A DNA stretch of 64,000 bases from VRUE01 sp036276735. GTDB lineage: Bacteria; Actinomycetota; Thermoleophilia; Solirubrobacterales; 70-9. Location: contig DASUOH010000039.1 in the NCBI GenBank assembly GCA_036276735.1, forward strand, positions 84,270 through 148,269. Direction: 5' to 3'. This document shows positions 40,924 through 49,810 of this stretch, piece after piece. The position numbers and the translations under genes are program-made. Under the pieces are notes generated by a model. The model was not told the DNA's origin, ran no database searches, and saw only the letters and a program-made list of their open reading frames with translations. The stretch's first letter is position 1; every line of letters starts with the position of its first letter.

Positions 40924-41922
40924 ATGGCGAAGCCGATCATCTTCTCCGGCATCCAGCCGACCGGCCGCAAGCACCTCGGCAACTACATCGGCGCGATCCG
41001 CCAGTACGTCGACGGACAGGAGCGCGGCGACCCGGCGATCTTCTGCATCGTCGACCTGCACGCGATCTCGGTCGCCTACGACCCGGCCGAGCTGCGCGAG
41101 CGCCTCTACGACACGACGGCGATCCTGCTCGCGGCCGGGCTCGACCCCGACCGTTGCATCCTCTTCCGCCAGTCCGACGTCCGCGAGCACGCCGAGCTGA
41201 CCTGGCTGCTCTCAGCCGTTACCTCGCACGGCGACCTCAACCGGATGCACCAGTTCAAGGACAAGTCGGCGCGCCAGCGTGAGCTGGTCTCGGCGGCGCT
41301 CTTCTTCTACCCGGTGCTGATGGCCGCCGACGTGCTCGCCTACCGGGCCACCGAGGTACCGGTCGGCGACGACCAGCGCCAGCACGTCGAGCTGATGCGG
41401 GAGGTCGCCCGCCGCTTCAACGATCGCTTCGGCGAGACGCTGGTCGTGCCCGAGTTCCGCATCCCCGAGGTCGGCGCGCGGATCATGGACCTGCAGGAGC
41501 CCGAGCGGAAGATGTCGACGACCGCCTCGAGCGACGCGGGGACGATTTATGTCCTCGACGAGCCCGGCGCGATTCGCAAGAAGCTCGGCAGCGCTGTGAC
41601 CGACTCGGGCCGCGAGGTGGTCCGGGCTCCCGACAAGCCGGGGATCGCCAACCTGATCGAGATCCTCGCCGTCGCCCGCGGCCTCGACCCCTCCGCGGTC
41701 GAGGCCGAGTTCGAGGGCGCCGGCTACGGCGACTTCAAGAAGGCGGTCGGCGAGGCGGTGGTCGAGCTGCTCGGGCCGGTCCGCGAGCGCTACGCGGAGC
41801 TGCGCCCGGACGAGGCGGCGCTGGATGAGGCGCTCGCGGCCGGCGCCGAGAAGGCGCGCGCCCTGGCCACCCCGACGGTCGCGGCGGTCCGCGACCGCAT
41901 GGGCATCGGCCCAGCGACCTAG
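40924..41922 (+). CDS. trpS: Tryptophanyl-tRNA synthetase
   Basis: This class I synthetase charges tRNA-Trp. The 332-residue protein has the opening IIFSGIQPTGRKHLGNYIGAI, in which KHLGN is the HIGH-equivalent, and RKMSTT as the KMSKS-equivalent. DLHAISV and the GDDQRQHVELMREVARRFN block are typical of bacterial TrpRS. A TAGGCT hexamer stands 9 nt before the ATG, overlapping the upstream stop codon. Confidence 0.96.
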   Translation: MAKPIIFSGIQPTGRKHLGNYIGAIRQYVDGQERGDPAIFCIVDLHAISVAYDPAELRERLYDTTAILLAAGLDPDRCILFRQSDVREHAELTWLLSAVTSHGDLNRMHQFKDKSARQRELVSAALFFYPVLMAADVLAYRATEVPVGDDQRQHVELMREVARRFNDRFGETLVVPEFRIPEVGARIMDLQEPERKMSTTASSDAGTIYVLDEPGAIRKKLGSAVTDSGREVVRAPDKPGIANLIEILAVARGLDPSAVEAEFEGAGYGDFKKAVGEAVVELLGPVRERYAELRPDEAALDEALAAGAEKARALATPTVAAVRDRMGIGPAT

Positions 41923-41931
41923 TCTTAGGCG

Positions 41932-42660
41932 ATGACCGTCGCCGACCTCGATCTTGAGCTCGACGTATTCGCCGGGCCGTTCGACCTGCTGCTCGCGGTG
42001 CTGCTGCGCGAGGAGGTCGATCTGCTCGAGGTGCAGCTCGGCGAGGTCGTCGTCGCTTACGTCGAGCATCTGGAGCGCGAAGGCGACCTCGAGCTGGAGG
42101 TGGCGACCGAGTTCCTCGTCCTGATCGCCGCCCTGCTCGAGCTGAAGTCGCGACTGATGCTGCCAAGCGAAGAAGGCGAGATCGACGAGCTGGCGCCCGA
42201 GGAGGCGGTCGAGGAGCTGCTGGCGCGGCTGCTGGAGTACCGCCGCTACCGCGACGCGGCGGCGGCTCTCAGGGAGCGCTTTGAGGCGGCGCGCGGCTAC
42301 CTCTACCGGGCGGCGCCGCTGCCGACCCGGCTGCGACGGGTGGCGCTGGAGGCGGCGACCGCTGCCTACGACCCGGATCGGCTGGCGGCGGCAATCGGCG
42401 ACCTGCTGGAGGTACCGCCGCCGTTGGAAATCGGCCACATCCGCCCGACCGTCTCGCTGGAGCGACGCCTGCGCGCCCTACGCGACGCGCTCAGCGGCCG
42501 CGGCAGCATCGACTTCGACGAGCAGTTCGGCGGCGAGGACCGGCTGACGCAGGCCGTCACCCTCTTCGCTCTGCTCGAGCTTTACCGCAAGGGCGAGGTG
42601 ACCTGGAGCCAGAGTGAGCCGCTCGGGCCGATCGAGATCCAGCGGGTGGCAGCGGGATGA
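41932..42660 (+). CDS. scpA: Segregation and condensation protein ScpA
   Basis: ScpA is the kleisin that bridges SMC heads in chromosome condensation. The 242-residue protein has the N-terminal FAGPFDLLLAVLLREEVDLLEVQL and the conserved EFLVLIAALLELKSRLMLP, and a C-terminal winged-helix part ending FALLELYRKGEVTWSQSEPLGPIEI. TAGTCT lies 6 nt before the ATG, again overlapping the preceding stop. It overlaps scpB by 4 bp. Confidence 0.95.
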   Translation: MTVADLDLELDVFAGPFDLLLAVLLREEVDLLEVQLGEVVVAYVEHLEREGDLELEVATEFLVLIAALLELKSRLMLPSEEGEIDELAPEEAVEELLARLLEYRRYRDAAAALRERFEAARGYLYRAAPLPTRLRRVALEAATAAYDPDRLAAAIGDLLEVPPPLEIGHIRPTVSLERRLRALRDALSGRGSIDFDEQFGGEDRLTQAVTLFALLELYRKGEVTWSQSEPLGPIEIQRVAAG

Positions 42661-43226
42661 GCGACTTGGCGCGGACGATCGAGGCGCTGCTCTTCCTCTC
42701 GCCCCAGCCGGTGGCGAGCGCCGACCTCGCCGAGGCGACCGAGGCGACCGAGGGCCAGGTCGCCGAGGCGATCGAGCTGTTGCGAGAGGACCTCGCCGGG
42801 GGCAAGCGGGGCGTCGTCCTGCGCGAGGTGGCCGGCGGCTTCTCGCTGGCCAGCGATCCGGCCGCCGAGCAAGCGGCCCGGCGCCTGCTGGCCAAGCCGC
42901 GCACGCCGCCGCTGACCCAGGCGCAGGCCGAGACGCTCGCGATCGTCGCCTACCTGCAGCCGGTCTCGCGGCCCGAGGTGGCGCGGATTCGCGGCGTCGC
43001 CTCGGAGTCGGCGACCCAGACGTTGATCGAGCGGGGCCTGATCGAGGAGTCGGGCCGGTCGCAGTTCGGCGCGGCCCTGTTTAAGACGACCGAGCTGTTC
43101 GAGCGGCTCTTCGGGCTCAGCGGCCTCGACCAGCTGCCCGAGCCGTCGAAGTTCGATCCCAGCCCCGAGGATGAGCGGGAGCTGCGGGAGAGGCTCTTGA
43201 AGGCGGGGGAACAGCGCAGCGAGTGA
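42657..43226 (+). CDS. scpB: Segregation and condensation protein ScpB
   Basis: ScpB dimers bind the ScpA linker in the SMC complex. The 189-residue protein has two winged-helix domains: LARTIEALLFLSPQPVASADLAEAT at the start and the very conserved LSIV-type block LTQAQAETLAIVAYLQPVSRPEVARIRGV. It ends with FGLSGLDQLPEPSKF. The ATGA overlap with scpA indicates coupled translation. A family B hairpin follows its stop within 4 bp. Confidence 0.95.
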   Translation: MSDLARTIEALLFLSPQPVASADLAEATEATEGQVAEAIELLREDLAGGKRGVVLREVAGGFSLASDPAAEQAARRLLAKPRTPPLTQAQAETLAIVAYLQPVSRPEVARIRGVASESATQTLIERGLIEESGRSQFGAALFKTTELFERLFGLSGLDQLPEPSKFDPSPEDERELRERLLKAGEQRSE

Positions 43227-43229
43227 CGG

Positions 43230-43346
43230 AGAAGGTCGTCCCGGCAGGGGTTCCACTTAACTTTTTCCGAAGACCCTTCGTGGCCGTCCGAGGCCGTGAC
43301 CGCGGAAAAAGTACAAGACGTTCCACCCCTACCGGGACGACCTTCT
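43230..43346. repeat. Dispersed hairpin repeat family B, copy 1
   Basis: A 117-bp near-palindrome: outer arms AGAAGGTCGT and ACGACCTTCT, then CCCGGCAGGGG against CCCCTACCGGG. The inner part is ACTTTTTCCG against CGGAAAAAGT with a GC-rich cap. Read in reverse, the copy after rpe (59512-59623) matches this core, but its outermost arms differ in sequence while still pairing. The element ends 1 bp before the rluB start codon. Confidence 0.8.
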
Positions 43347-43347
43347 A

Positions 43348-44043
43348 GTGCGACTCGCCAAGTTCCTGGCGCATGGGGGCGTCGCCTCTCGGAGAAAAGC
43401 GGAGGGGATCATCGCGAAGGGATTGGTCACGGTCGGCGGCGAGGTCGTGACCGATCCCGCTCGCGATGTCGGCGAAGGCGATGACATCCGCGTCAACGGC
43501 GAACCGGTGGCCGCCGAGGCGCGCGAGGTCTGGGCCGTCAACAAGCCGCTCGGGGTGGTGTCGACGGCGCGCGAGCCGGGCGGGCGGAAGGCGGTGGTCG
43601 AGCTGGTGCGCTCGGAGGCGCGGCTGTACCCGGTGGGGCGGCTGGACGCCGACTCGACCGGGCTGCTGCTGCTGACCAACGACGGTGAGTTGGCGAACCG
43701 GCTCACCCACCCGCGGTACGAAGTGCCGAAGACCTACCTGGTTGAGCTGCGGAGGCCGCCCTCGGAGGCCGACCTGCGCCGCCTTGCGAGTGGCGTCGAG
43801 CTGGAGGACGGGCCGGCTCGGGCTGCCGAGGTGCGCCGCCTCGGCGAGTCCGAGGTCGAGATCGTGCTGCGCGAGGGGCGCAACCGTCAGGTGCGCCGCA
43901 TGGCCGAGGCGGTCGGCAACGAGGTCGTCTCACTGCGTCGCGTCCGCTTCGGCCCGATCGAACTCGGCGCCCTCGCCGAGGGTGCTTCGCGACGCCTCTC
44001 CGACGAAGAGATCGCCGGCTTGCGGGAGCGCGCGGGACGTTGA
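43348..44043 (+). CDS. rluB: 23S rRNA pseudouridine synthase, RluB/RsuA family
   Basis: The 231-residue enzyme has an S4 RNA-binding domain (RLAKFLAHGGVASRRKAEGII) and the pseudouridine synthase core. The catalytic Asp is in YPVGRLDADSTGLLLLTNDGEL, and KTYLVEL and LREGRNRQVRRM follow. RluB modifies U2605 of 23S rRNA in E. coli; the exact site here is inferred. The GTG start matches the S4 N-terminus, yet it directly abuts a 117-bp hairpin with no ribosome site. Position next to scpAB is typical of Gram-positive bacteria. Confidence 0.9.
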   Translation: MRLAKFLAHGGVASRRKAEGIIAKGLVTVGGEVVTDPARDVGEGDDIRVNGEPVAAEAREVWAVNKPLGVVSTAREPGGRKAVVELVRSEARLYPVGRLDADSTGLLLLTNDGELANRLTHPRYEVPKTYLVELRRPPSEADLRRLASGVELEDGPARAAEVRRLGESEVEIVLREGRNRQVRRMAEAVGNEVVSLRRVRFGPIELGALAEGASRRLSDEEIAGLRERAGR

Positions 44044-44048
44044 CGCAC

Positions 44049-44073
44049 TTGACCACCCACTGTGGGTGGTCAA
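44049..44073. promoter_or_regulatory. Perfect palindrome between rluB and aroH
   Basis: Twelve-base arms TTGACCACCCAC and GTGGGTGGTCAA flank a single T. The site begins 5 bp after the rluB stop and ends about 30 bp before the aroH ATG. Its near-zero spacer suggests a protein operator rather than an RNA hairpin, though as cruciform or RNA it could also end rluB transcription. Confidence 0.55.
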
Positions 44074-44104
44074 CGGACTCCACGTCCTCTGAAAAGATGA
44101 GGCG

Positions 44105-44479
44105 ATGAGCCAGGAGCGACTGTTCGCGGTGCGCGGCGCCGTGCAGGCCGTGGCCAACGAGCCGGCGGCGATCGCCGAGGCGACAGCCGAGCTGATGAGC
44201 GAGCTGCTCGAGCGCAACGCGCTCGAGCCCGAGGCCATGGTCAGCTGCCTCTTCACGACCACCGACGACCTCGACGCCGAGTTCCCGGCTGCGGCGGCGC
44301 GCGAAGTGGGGCTCGAGTCGGTACCGCTGCTCTGTTGCCGGGAGATTCCCGTGCCGGGAGCGATGCAGCGGGTGATCCGCGCCATGGTCCACTACTACGC
44401 CCCTGCCGATCACGCCCCATCGCACGTCTACCTGGGCCCGACCCAGGAGCTGCGCACCGACCTGCACGCCGCGCAGTAG
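44105..44479 (+). CDS. aroH: Chorismate mutase, AroH class
   Basis: This trimeric mono-functional chorismate mutase converts chorismate to prephenate. The 124-residue chain has the AroH hallmarks RLFAVRGAVQAVANEP, FTTTDDLDAEFPAAAAREVG, LLCCREIPVPGAM and RVIRAMVHYY. The active-site Arg residues of the family fall in VRGA, CCRE and the QRVIR region. It opens a gene set for Phe/Tyr synthesis that continues with hisC, a DAHP synthase, tyrA and aroA. Confidence 0.95.
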   Translation: MSQERLFAVRGAVQAVANEPAAIAEATAELMSELLERNALEPEAMVSCLFTTTDDLDAEFPAAAAREVGLESVPLLCCREIPVPGAMQRVIRAMVHYYAPADHAPSHVYLGPTQELRTDLHAAQ

Positions 44480-44525
44480 CCCAGGCAGATCGCGAGGGCG
44501 CGGTCTCGTCGGCCACAATGGTGCC

Positions 44526-45620
44526 GTGACCGTCACCTTCGCCGAGAAGCTCGCCCGCATACCCGGCTACCAGGCCGGCGTCCCGACCGGCACCGCGCCG
44601 GAGGCGATCGCCGCGGCCGGCATCGCCCAGCTGGCCTCCAACGAGTCGCCCTTCCCGCCCCACCCGAAGGTGGTCGAGGCGATCGGCAGGGCGGCAAGCG
44701 CCATGAACCGCTACCCGGACCCGGCTGCGACGCTGCTGCGCCGCCGTATCGCCGAGCGCTATGAGGTCGAGCCGGGTCGGATCGCCGTCGGCAACGGCTC
44801 CTGCGAGATCCTGCTGGCCGCCGCCGAGGCGCTCTGCGAGCCGGGTGCGGAGATCGTCTACGCCTGGCCGTCCTTCTCGATGTATCCGTACCTGGCGGCG
44901 CTCTCCGGCGCTCGTGAGATCCGCGTGCCGCTCGCCGACGGCGACGTCCACGACCTCGACGCGATGGCGGCCGAGGTGACCGCGGCGACCCAGCTTGTCC
45001 TCGTCTGCAACCCGAACAACCCGACCGGCACCCACATTCCGGCCGGGCGGATCGCCGAGTTCTGCGCGAGCCTGCCGCCGCACGTCACGGTGATCCTCGA
45101 CGAGGCATACGCGGAGTTCCAGCTCGACGACGACCCCGACGCCTCGCTCGACCTGCTCTCGGACTTCACAAACCTCGTCGTCCTGCGCACCTTCAGCAAG
45201 TGCTACGGGCTGGCCGGCCTGCGTGTCGGCTTCGCGATCGGCTCGGCCAAGTTCCGGGCCGCGGTGGACGCGGTCCGCCAGCCGTTCAGCGTCAACGCGA
45301 TCGCCCAGGCGGCGGCCGCCGAGGCGATCCTCCACCAGGACGATGTCGCCCGCCGCGTCGAGCAGACCGTCGTCGAGCGGGTCCGGGTCGAGGAGGGCCT
45401 CCACGACCTCGGCCTCGCCACGGCCGAGACGCAGGCCAACTTCTCCTGGGTCGACCTTGGAGACGCTGGCGAGGCAGAGGTCGTCGGCGGCCTCGGTGAG
45501 CGCAAGATCGCCGTCCGCCCCGGCGCCGCCCTCGGCGGTCCGGGCCACATTCGGGTCAGCTACGGGACCGCAGCCGAGAACGACCGCTTTCTCGCGGCGT
45601 TGGGCGACCTGCTCGGCTGA
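44526..45620 (+). CDS. hisC: Histidinol-phosphate / aromatic aminotransferase
   Basis: This is a 364-residue class I/II PLP aminotransferase of the HisC family. Diagnostic segments are LASNESPFPPHPKVVEAI, RYPDPAATLLRRRIAE, NGSCEILLAAAEAL, CNPNNPTGTHI, the Asp-Tyr block VILDEAYAEF and the PLP lysine in TFSKCYGLAGLRVGFAIG. Its place between chorismate mutase and DAHP synthase suggests it transaminates phenylpyruvate or prephenate, as some HisC-like enzymes do, rather than or as well as imidazole-acetol phosphate. Start GTG. Confidence 0.88.
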   Translation: MTVTFAEKLARIPGYQAGVPTGTAPEAIAAAGIAQLASNESPFPPHPKVVEAIGRAASAMNRYPDPAATLLRRRIAERYEVEPGRIAVGNGSCEILLAAAEALCEPGAEIVYAWPSFSMYPYLAALSGAREIRVPLADGDVHDLDAMAAEVTAATQLVLVCNPNNPTGTHIPAGRIAEFCASLPPHVTVILDEAYAEFQLDDDPDASLDLLSDFTNLVVLRTFSKCYGLAGLRVGFAIGSAKFRAAVDAVRQPFSVNAIAQAAAAEAILHQDDVARRVEQTVVERVRVEEGLHDLGLATAETQANFSWVDLGDAGEAEVVGGLGERKIAVRPGAALGGPGHIRVSYGTAAENDRFLAALGDLLG

Positions 45621-45684
45621 ACGCTTCGCCGGCCGTGCGCGGTCTAGGTGGAAAGTAAAGTCTCAGGAGGAGGAAGCGGCGGAG

Positions 45685-46761
45685 ATGGCGATCGAAATGG
45701 ACAAGACGCGGGAGCGGGTTCGCGATCAACGGATCGAGAGTGCGGTCGAGCTGGTCGCGCCCGCGGCCCTCTTCGAGGACCTACCGCTCGGCGAGGAGCG
45801 GGAAGCGGCGGTTGTGAGGGGGCGTGGCGAGGTCGCCGAGATCCTCGACCGCTCAGGCGATCGGCTGCTCGTGGTGGTCGGGCCGTGCAGCGTCCACGAC
45901 TCCGACGCTGCGCTGGAGTACGCGGGTCGGCTCGCCCAGACGGCGGACGGTCTGCGCGACGACCTGCTCGTCGCGATGCGCGTCTACTTCGAGAAGCCGC
46001 GGACGACGACCGGCTGGAAGGGGCTGATCAACGACCCCTACCTCGACGGCTCCTTCGACGTCAACGCCGGGCTGCGCAAGGCCCGGACGCTGCTGCTCCA
46101 GGTACTCGACCTCGGCCTCGCGGTTGGGACCGAGTTCCTCGACCCGATCACGCCGCAGTACATCTCCGACACCGTGGCCTGGGGGGCGATCGGCGCCCGC
46201 ACCACCGAGAGCCAGATCCACCGCCAGCTCGGCTCGGGCCTCTCGATGCCGATCGGCTTCAAGAACCGCACCGACGGCAACGTCCAGGTCGCCGTCGACG
46301 CGGTCCGCGCCTCGTCGGTCTCCCACGCCTTTGCCGGCATCGACGACGCCGGCCGCCCGGCGATCCTCCACACGGCCGGCAACCCCGACGGGCACGTCAT
46401 CCTGCGTGGCGGTCACGGCGCACCCAACTGCGACCACAAAGGGGTCGCCGCGGCGCTCGAGCTGCTCAGCAAGGCGGGGCTCGCCGAGCGGCTCGTCATC
46501 GACGCCTCTCACGACAACAGCGAAAAGGATCCCGAGAAGCAGATCGAGGCGGCCGGCCTGATCGGCGACCAAGTCGCCGAGGGCAACCCCGCGATCGTCG
46601 GCGTGATGCTCGAGTCCTTCCTAACCGAGGGTCGGCAGGACCTCGGCGACGGCTCCGACCTCACCTACGGGCAGTCGATAACCGATGCGTGCATTGCCTG
46701 GGACGACACGGTCGGCGTGCTGGAGCGTCTCGCCGCGGCGGTCCGAACCCGGCGCCCATGA
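45685..46761 (+). CDS. aroG: 3-deoxy-7-phosphoheptulonate synthase, AroG type
   Basis: This class I alpha DAHP synthase condenses phosphoenolpyruvate and erythrose 4-phosphate. The 358-residue protein has the N-terminal helix-rich region, VVVGPCSVHD, MRVYFEKPRTTTGWKGLINDP, GTEFLDPITPQYISD, and GARTTESQIHRQLGSGLSMPIGFKN, ending with SITDACIAWDDT. Actinobacteria usually carry the plant-like type II enzyme, so an E. coli-type AroG is worth noting. An AGGAGGAGGAAG ribosome site stands upstream of the ATG. Confidence 0.93.
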   Translation: MAIEMDKTRERVRDQRIESAVELVAPAALFEDLPLGEEREAAVVRGRGEVAEILDRSGDRLLVVVGPCSVHDSDAALEYAGRLAQTADGLRDDLLVAMRVYFEKPRTTTGWKGLINDPYLDGSFDVNAGLRKARTLLLQVLDLGLAVGTEFLDPITPQYISDTVAWGAIGARTTESQIHRQLGSGLSMPIGFKNRTDGNVQVAVDAVRASSVSHAFAGIDDAGRPAILHTAGNPDGHVILRGGHGAPNCDHKGVAAALELLSKAGLAERLVIDASHDNSEKDPEKQIEAAGLIGDQVAEGNPAIVGVMLESFLTEGRQDLGDGSDLTYGQSITDACIAWDDTVGVLERLAAAVRTRRP

Positions 46762-46777
46762 AGCGCGAAACTGCCTC

Positions 46778-47863
46778 ATGAAGGCGGCGATCCTCGGCGT
46801 CGGGCTGATCGGCGGCTCGATCGGTCTCGCCGCCAGGCAGAAGCTCGAGTGCGAGGTGGTCGGCTGGGGGCCGAACCGGCCGACCCTGGAGCGGGCGCTC
46901 GAGCTGGGCGCGGTCGACCGCGCCGTTGACTCGGTCGAGGCGGCCTGCGCCGAGGCGGAGGTCGTCTTCTGCGCCGCCCCCGTCTCCGTGTTGCCCGAAC
47001 TCGTCCGCGCCGCCCTGGCGGCCAGCGGTCCTGAGACCGTGGTCACCGACGCCGGCTCGACCAAGCGTGCGCTGGTCGCCGCATTCAGCGCAGACGAGCG
47101 CTTCATCGGCGGCCATCCGCTCGCCGGCGCCGAGACGGCCGGCGTCGCCAACGCACGCGCCGATCTCTTCGAGGGGGCGCGCTGGTACCTGACCCCAACA
47201 GAGACCTCCAGCGGCATCCTCTACGACCGTCTGCAGCGGACCGTCGCCGGGCTCGGCGCCCGTCCGCAGGCGATCGATCCCGAGGCCCACGACCGCCTGA
47301 TGGCCACGGTCAGCCACCTGCCGCACGTCGTCGCCGACGTGCTTGCCGCGCAGGCCGCGGCAGAGCTGGTCAGGGACTCCCAGCGGATGCCGGAAGCCGG
47401 CCCCAGCTTTCGCGACGCGACCCGGGTGGCCGGCTCGAACCCGGCCATCTGGAGCGACATCTTCCTCGCCAACCGCGAGGCGGTGGTGGCGGCGATCGAC
47501 GACACGGTCGCGCGGCTCGGCGAGGCGCGCGAGCTGATCGCAGCCGGAGACCGCGACGCGATCGCCGCCTGGCACGCGGCGGCCGCCGCCGATCGCGACC
47601 GGCTGCTCGAGACCGAGCGGGGCGCCGGTCCGCTGCGCGAGGTCCGCACCGTCGTCCCCAACCGGCCGGGGATCGTCGCCGAGCTCGCCCTCGCCCTCGG
47701 CGAGGCCGGAGTCAACATCGAGGACATGGCGCTCCATCCGGCCACCGACATGCGCTCGGGAGCGGTCTCGGTGTGGGTCGCGGGGGACGAGCAGGCCGAG
47801 CGAGCCGCGGCGCTGGTCGGCGAGCTCGGCCACGTGGCGACCGCCGTCGACGGGCACGAGTAG
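46778..47863 (+). CDS. tyrA: Prephenate dehydrogenase with ACT domain
   Basis: This NAD(P)-dependent enzyme converts prephenate to hydroxyphenylpyruvate in tyrosine synthesis. The 361-residue chain has the Rossmann motif GVGLIGGSIG at the N-terminus, the catalytic-region His in GGHPLAGAETAG, HDRLMATVSHLPHVVA, and a C-terminal ACT domain (VRTVVPNRPGIVAELALALGEAG) likely binding tyrosine as feedback inhibitor. It lies 16 bp after the DAHP synthase and 2 bp before aroA. A longer upstream frame exists but overlaps the previous gene. Confidence 0.93.
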   Translation: MKAAILGVGLIGGSIGLAARQKLECEVVGWGPNRPTLERALELGAVDRAVDSVEAACAEAEVVFCAAPVSVLPELVRAALAASGPETVVTDAGSTKRALVAAFSADERFIGGHPLAGAETAGVANARADLFEGARWYLTPTETSSGILYDRLQRTVAGLGARPQAIDPEAHDRLMATVSHLPHVVADVLAAQAAAELVRDSQRMPEAGPSFRDATRVAGSNPAIWSDIFLANREAVVAAIDDTVARLGEARELIAAGDRDAIAAWHAAAAADRDRLLETERGAGPLREVRTVVPNRPGIVAELALALGEAGVNIEDMALHPATDMRSGAVSVWVAGDEQAERAAALVGELGHVATAVDGHE

Positions 47864-47865
47864 CG

Positions 47866-49152
47866 ATGGCGAGTCGCCGCTTCGAGCCGGTCGGGCCGCT
47901 GCGCGGCTCGCTGCGCCCGCCGCCCGACAAGTCGGTCTCCCACCGCGCCGCGTTGATCGCCGCGATGGCCGACGGCGAGACGACGATCGAGGGCTATCTC
48001 GACTCGGCCGACACGCGCTCGACCTTGGGGGCCATCGAAGCGCTCGGCGCCGCGGTGGAGCGATCGGACGGCGGCGATCTGCTCGTACACGGCGTGGGGC
48101 TCCGCGGTGCCACCGAGGCGGCCGTCGACGTCGGCAACGCGGGAACGCTGTTGCGGCTGCTGCCCGGCTGGCTGGCCGGTCAGGAGACGGGAAGCTGGAC
48201 CCTCGACGGCGACGACTCGATCCGGCGTCGCCCAGTCGATCGGGTCGCAGAGCCGCTGCGCCTGATGGGCGCCCAGCTGAGCTGCCGCGAGGAGCGCCTG
48301 CCGCCGCTGCGGATCGAGGCGGCGCCCCTGAGCGGCATCTCCTACGAGCTTCCCGTGGCGAGTGCCCAGGTCAAGTCGTGCCTGCTCTTCGCGGGCCTCC
48401 TCGCCGAGGGAGAGACCAAGGTCATCGAGTCGCTGCCGAGCCGCGACCACACCGAGAGGATGCTGACTGCGGCCGGCGCCGAGGTCCGGCGCTCCGACGG
48501 CGCGGTCTCGGTGCGACCCGCCTCCCGACTAGAGCCCGGCTCGATCGCCGTCCCGGCTGACTTCTCCTCCGCCGCCTTCTTCGTCGTCGCGGCGCTGCTC
48601 GTGCCCGGCAGCGAGGTCGTGCTCGAGGGGGTGGGGCTGAACCCGACCCGCACCGGCCTGCTCGCGATCCTCGAGCGCATGGGCGCCGAGATCGAAATCG
48701 AGGGAGAGGGAGAGCGGGGGGGCGAGCCGAGCGGCCGCGTTCGCGTGCGCCCGGTGGCGCTGCGTGGCGCCGAGGTCGGCGGCGCCGACGTCCCGCTGGC
48801 GATCGACGAGCTGCCGCTGGTGGCGCTCGCCGCCTGCTTCGCCGAGGGCGAGACGACGATCCGCGACGCCGCCGAGCTGCGCCGCAAGGAGAGCGACCGG
48901 ATCGCGACCGTGAGCGAAGCGCTGCGGGCTCTCGGCGCCGAGGTCGAGACGAGCGAGGACGGGATGCGGATCACCGGGACCGGCGGCCTGCGCGGCGGCG
49001 CCGTCGACGCCCACGGCGACCACCGGATCGCGATGCTCGGCGCGATCGCCGGTCTCGCCTCGCAAGAGGGGGTCGAGGTCCGCGGCATCGAGGCGGCCGC
49101 GGTCAGCTATCCGGGCTTCGAGCGGGACCTCGCCTCGCTCTCGGGCCGCTGA
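47866..49152 (+). CDS. aroA: 5-enolpyruvylshikimate-3-phosphate synthase
   Basis: EPSP synthase joins shikimate 3-phosphate and phosphoenolpyruvate. The 428-residue protein has PPPDKSVSHRAALIAAMA, the loop GNAGTLLRLLPG, QVKSCLLFAGLLAEG, ELRRKESDRIATV and HGDHRIAMLGAI. The loop reads NAGTLLRLL where the widespread form is NAGTAMRPL, so it is a class variant; its glyphosate response cannot be judged by eye. It follows tyrA within 2 bp. Confidence 0.95.
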   Translation: MASRRFEPVGPLRGSLRPPPDKSVSHRAALIAAMADGETTIEGYLDSADTRSTLGAIEALGAAVERSDGGDLLVHGVGLRGATEAAVDVGNAGTLLRLLPGWLAGQETGSWTLDGDDSIRRRPVDRVAEPLRLMGAQLSCREERLPPLRIEAAPLSGISYELPVASAQVKSCLLFAGLLAEGETKVIESLPSRDHTERMLTAAGAEVRRSDGAVSVRPASRLEPGSIAVPADFSSAAFFVVAALLVPGSEVVLEGVGLNPTRTGLLAILERMGAEIEIEGEGERGGEPSGRVRVRPVALRGAEVGGADVPLAIDELPLVALAACFAEGETTIRDAAELRRKESDRIATVSEALRALGAEVETSEDGMRITGTGGLRGGAVDAHGDHRIAMLGAIAGLASQEGVEVRGIEAAAVSYPGFERDLASLSGR

Positions 49153-49171
49153 CCCACATACGCTGCCGCGC

Positions 49172-49810
49172 ATGGTCATTGCCCTCGACGGTCCTGCCGG
49201 GGCCGGCAAGTCGACCGTGGCGCGCGCCCTCGCGGCGGCGCTCGGCTTCACCTACCTCGACTCTGGGGCGATGTACCGGTGCGTGGCCCTCGCGGCGCTG
49301 GAGCGAGGCGTGGATCTCGACGACGGCGAGCGCCTCGGCGAGCTTGCCCGCTCGCTGCGGATCGCGCTCGACGACAGGCGCGTCGCGCTCGACGGGCGCG
49401 ACGTCAGCGCCGCGATCCGCGAGCCGGTGGTGACCGAGGCCTCCTCGCGGGTCTCCGTCCACGCCGGCGTCCGCGAGGCGATGGTGGCGCGGCAGCGGGA
49501 GATGATTGCCGCCGGCTGCTACGTCGCCGAGGGGCGCGACATCGGCACCGTGGTCAGCCCCGACTCGCCGCTGAAGGTCTTCCTCACCGCCTCCGACGAG
49601 GAGCGGGCGCGCCGCCGCGCCGCGGAGACGGGCGAGGACGCCGGGGCTGTGCTGGCCGCGCAGCGCGAGCGCGACCGCCGCGACGAGACCCGCGAGCTGA
49701 GCGCGCTGCACCCCGCCGAGGATGCGGTCGAGATCGATACGACCGGGCTGGCGCTGGCCGAAGTGGTCGAGCGGGTTGTCGCCCTGGCCCGCGAGAGGGG
49801 CCTGGCGTGA
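49172..49810 (+). CDS. cmk: Cytidylate kinase
   Basis: Cmk phosphorylates CMP and dCMP. The 212-residue protein has the P-loop GPAGAGKST, the DSGAMYR motif of the CMP-binding region, EGRDIGTVV and the lid region KVFLTASDEERARRRA. TACGCT stands 7 nt before the ATG in the 19-bp gap after aroA, suggesting a leaderless promoter. It overlaps der by 4 bp; cmk-der pairs are widespread in actinobacteria. Confidence 0.95.
   Translation: MVIALDGPAGAGKSTVARALAAALGFTYLDSGAMYRCVALAALERGVDLDDGERLGELARSLRIALDDRRVALDGRDVSAAIREPVVTEASSRVSVHAGVREAMVARQREMIAAGCYVAEGRDIGTVVSPDSPLKVFLTASDEERARRRAAETGEDAGAVLAAQRERDRRDETRELSALHPAEDAVEIDTTGLALAEVVERVVALARERGLA

Noticed and set aside
39391..41190. A 599-residue minus-strand frame
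   Set aside because: Gln/Arg/Asp-rich antisense shadow of the MFS transporter and trpS.
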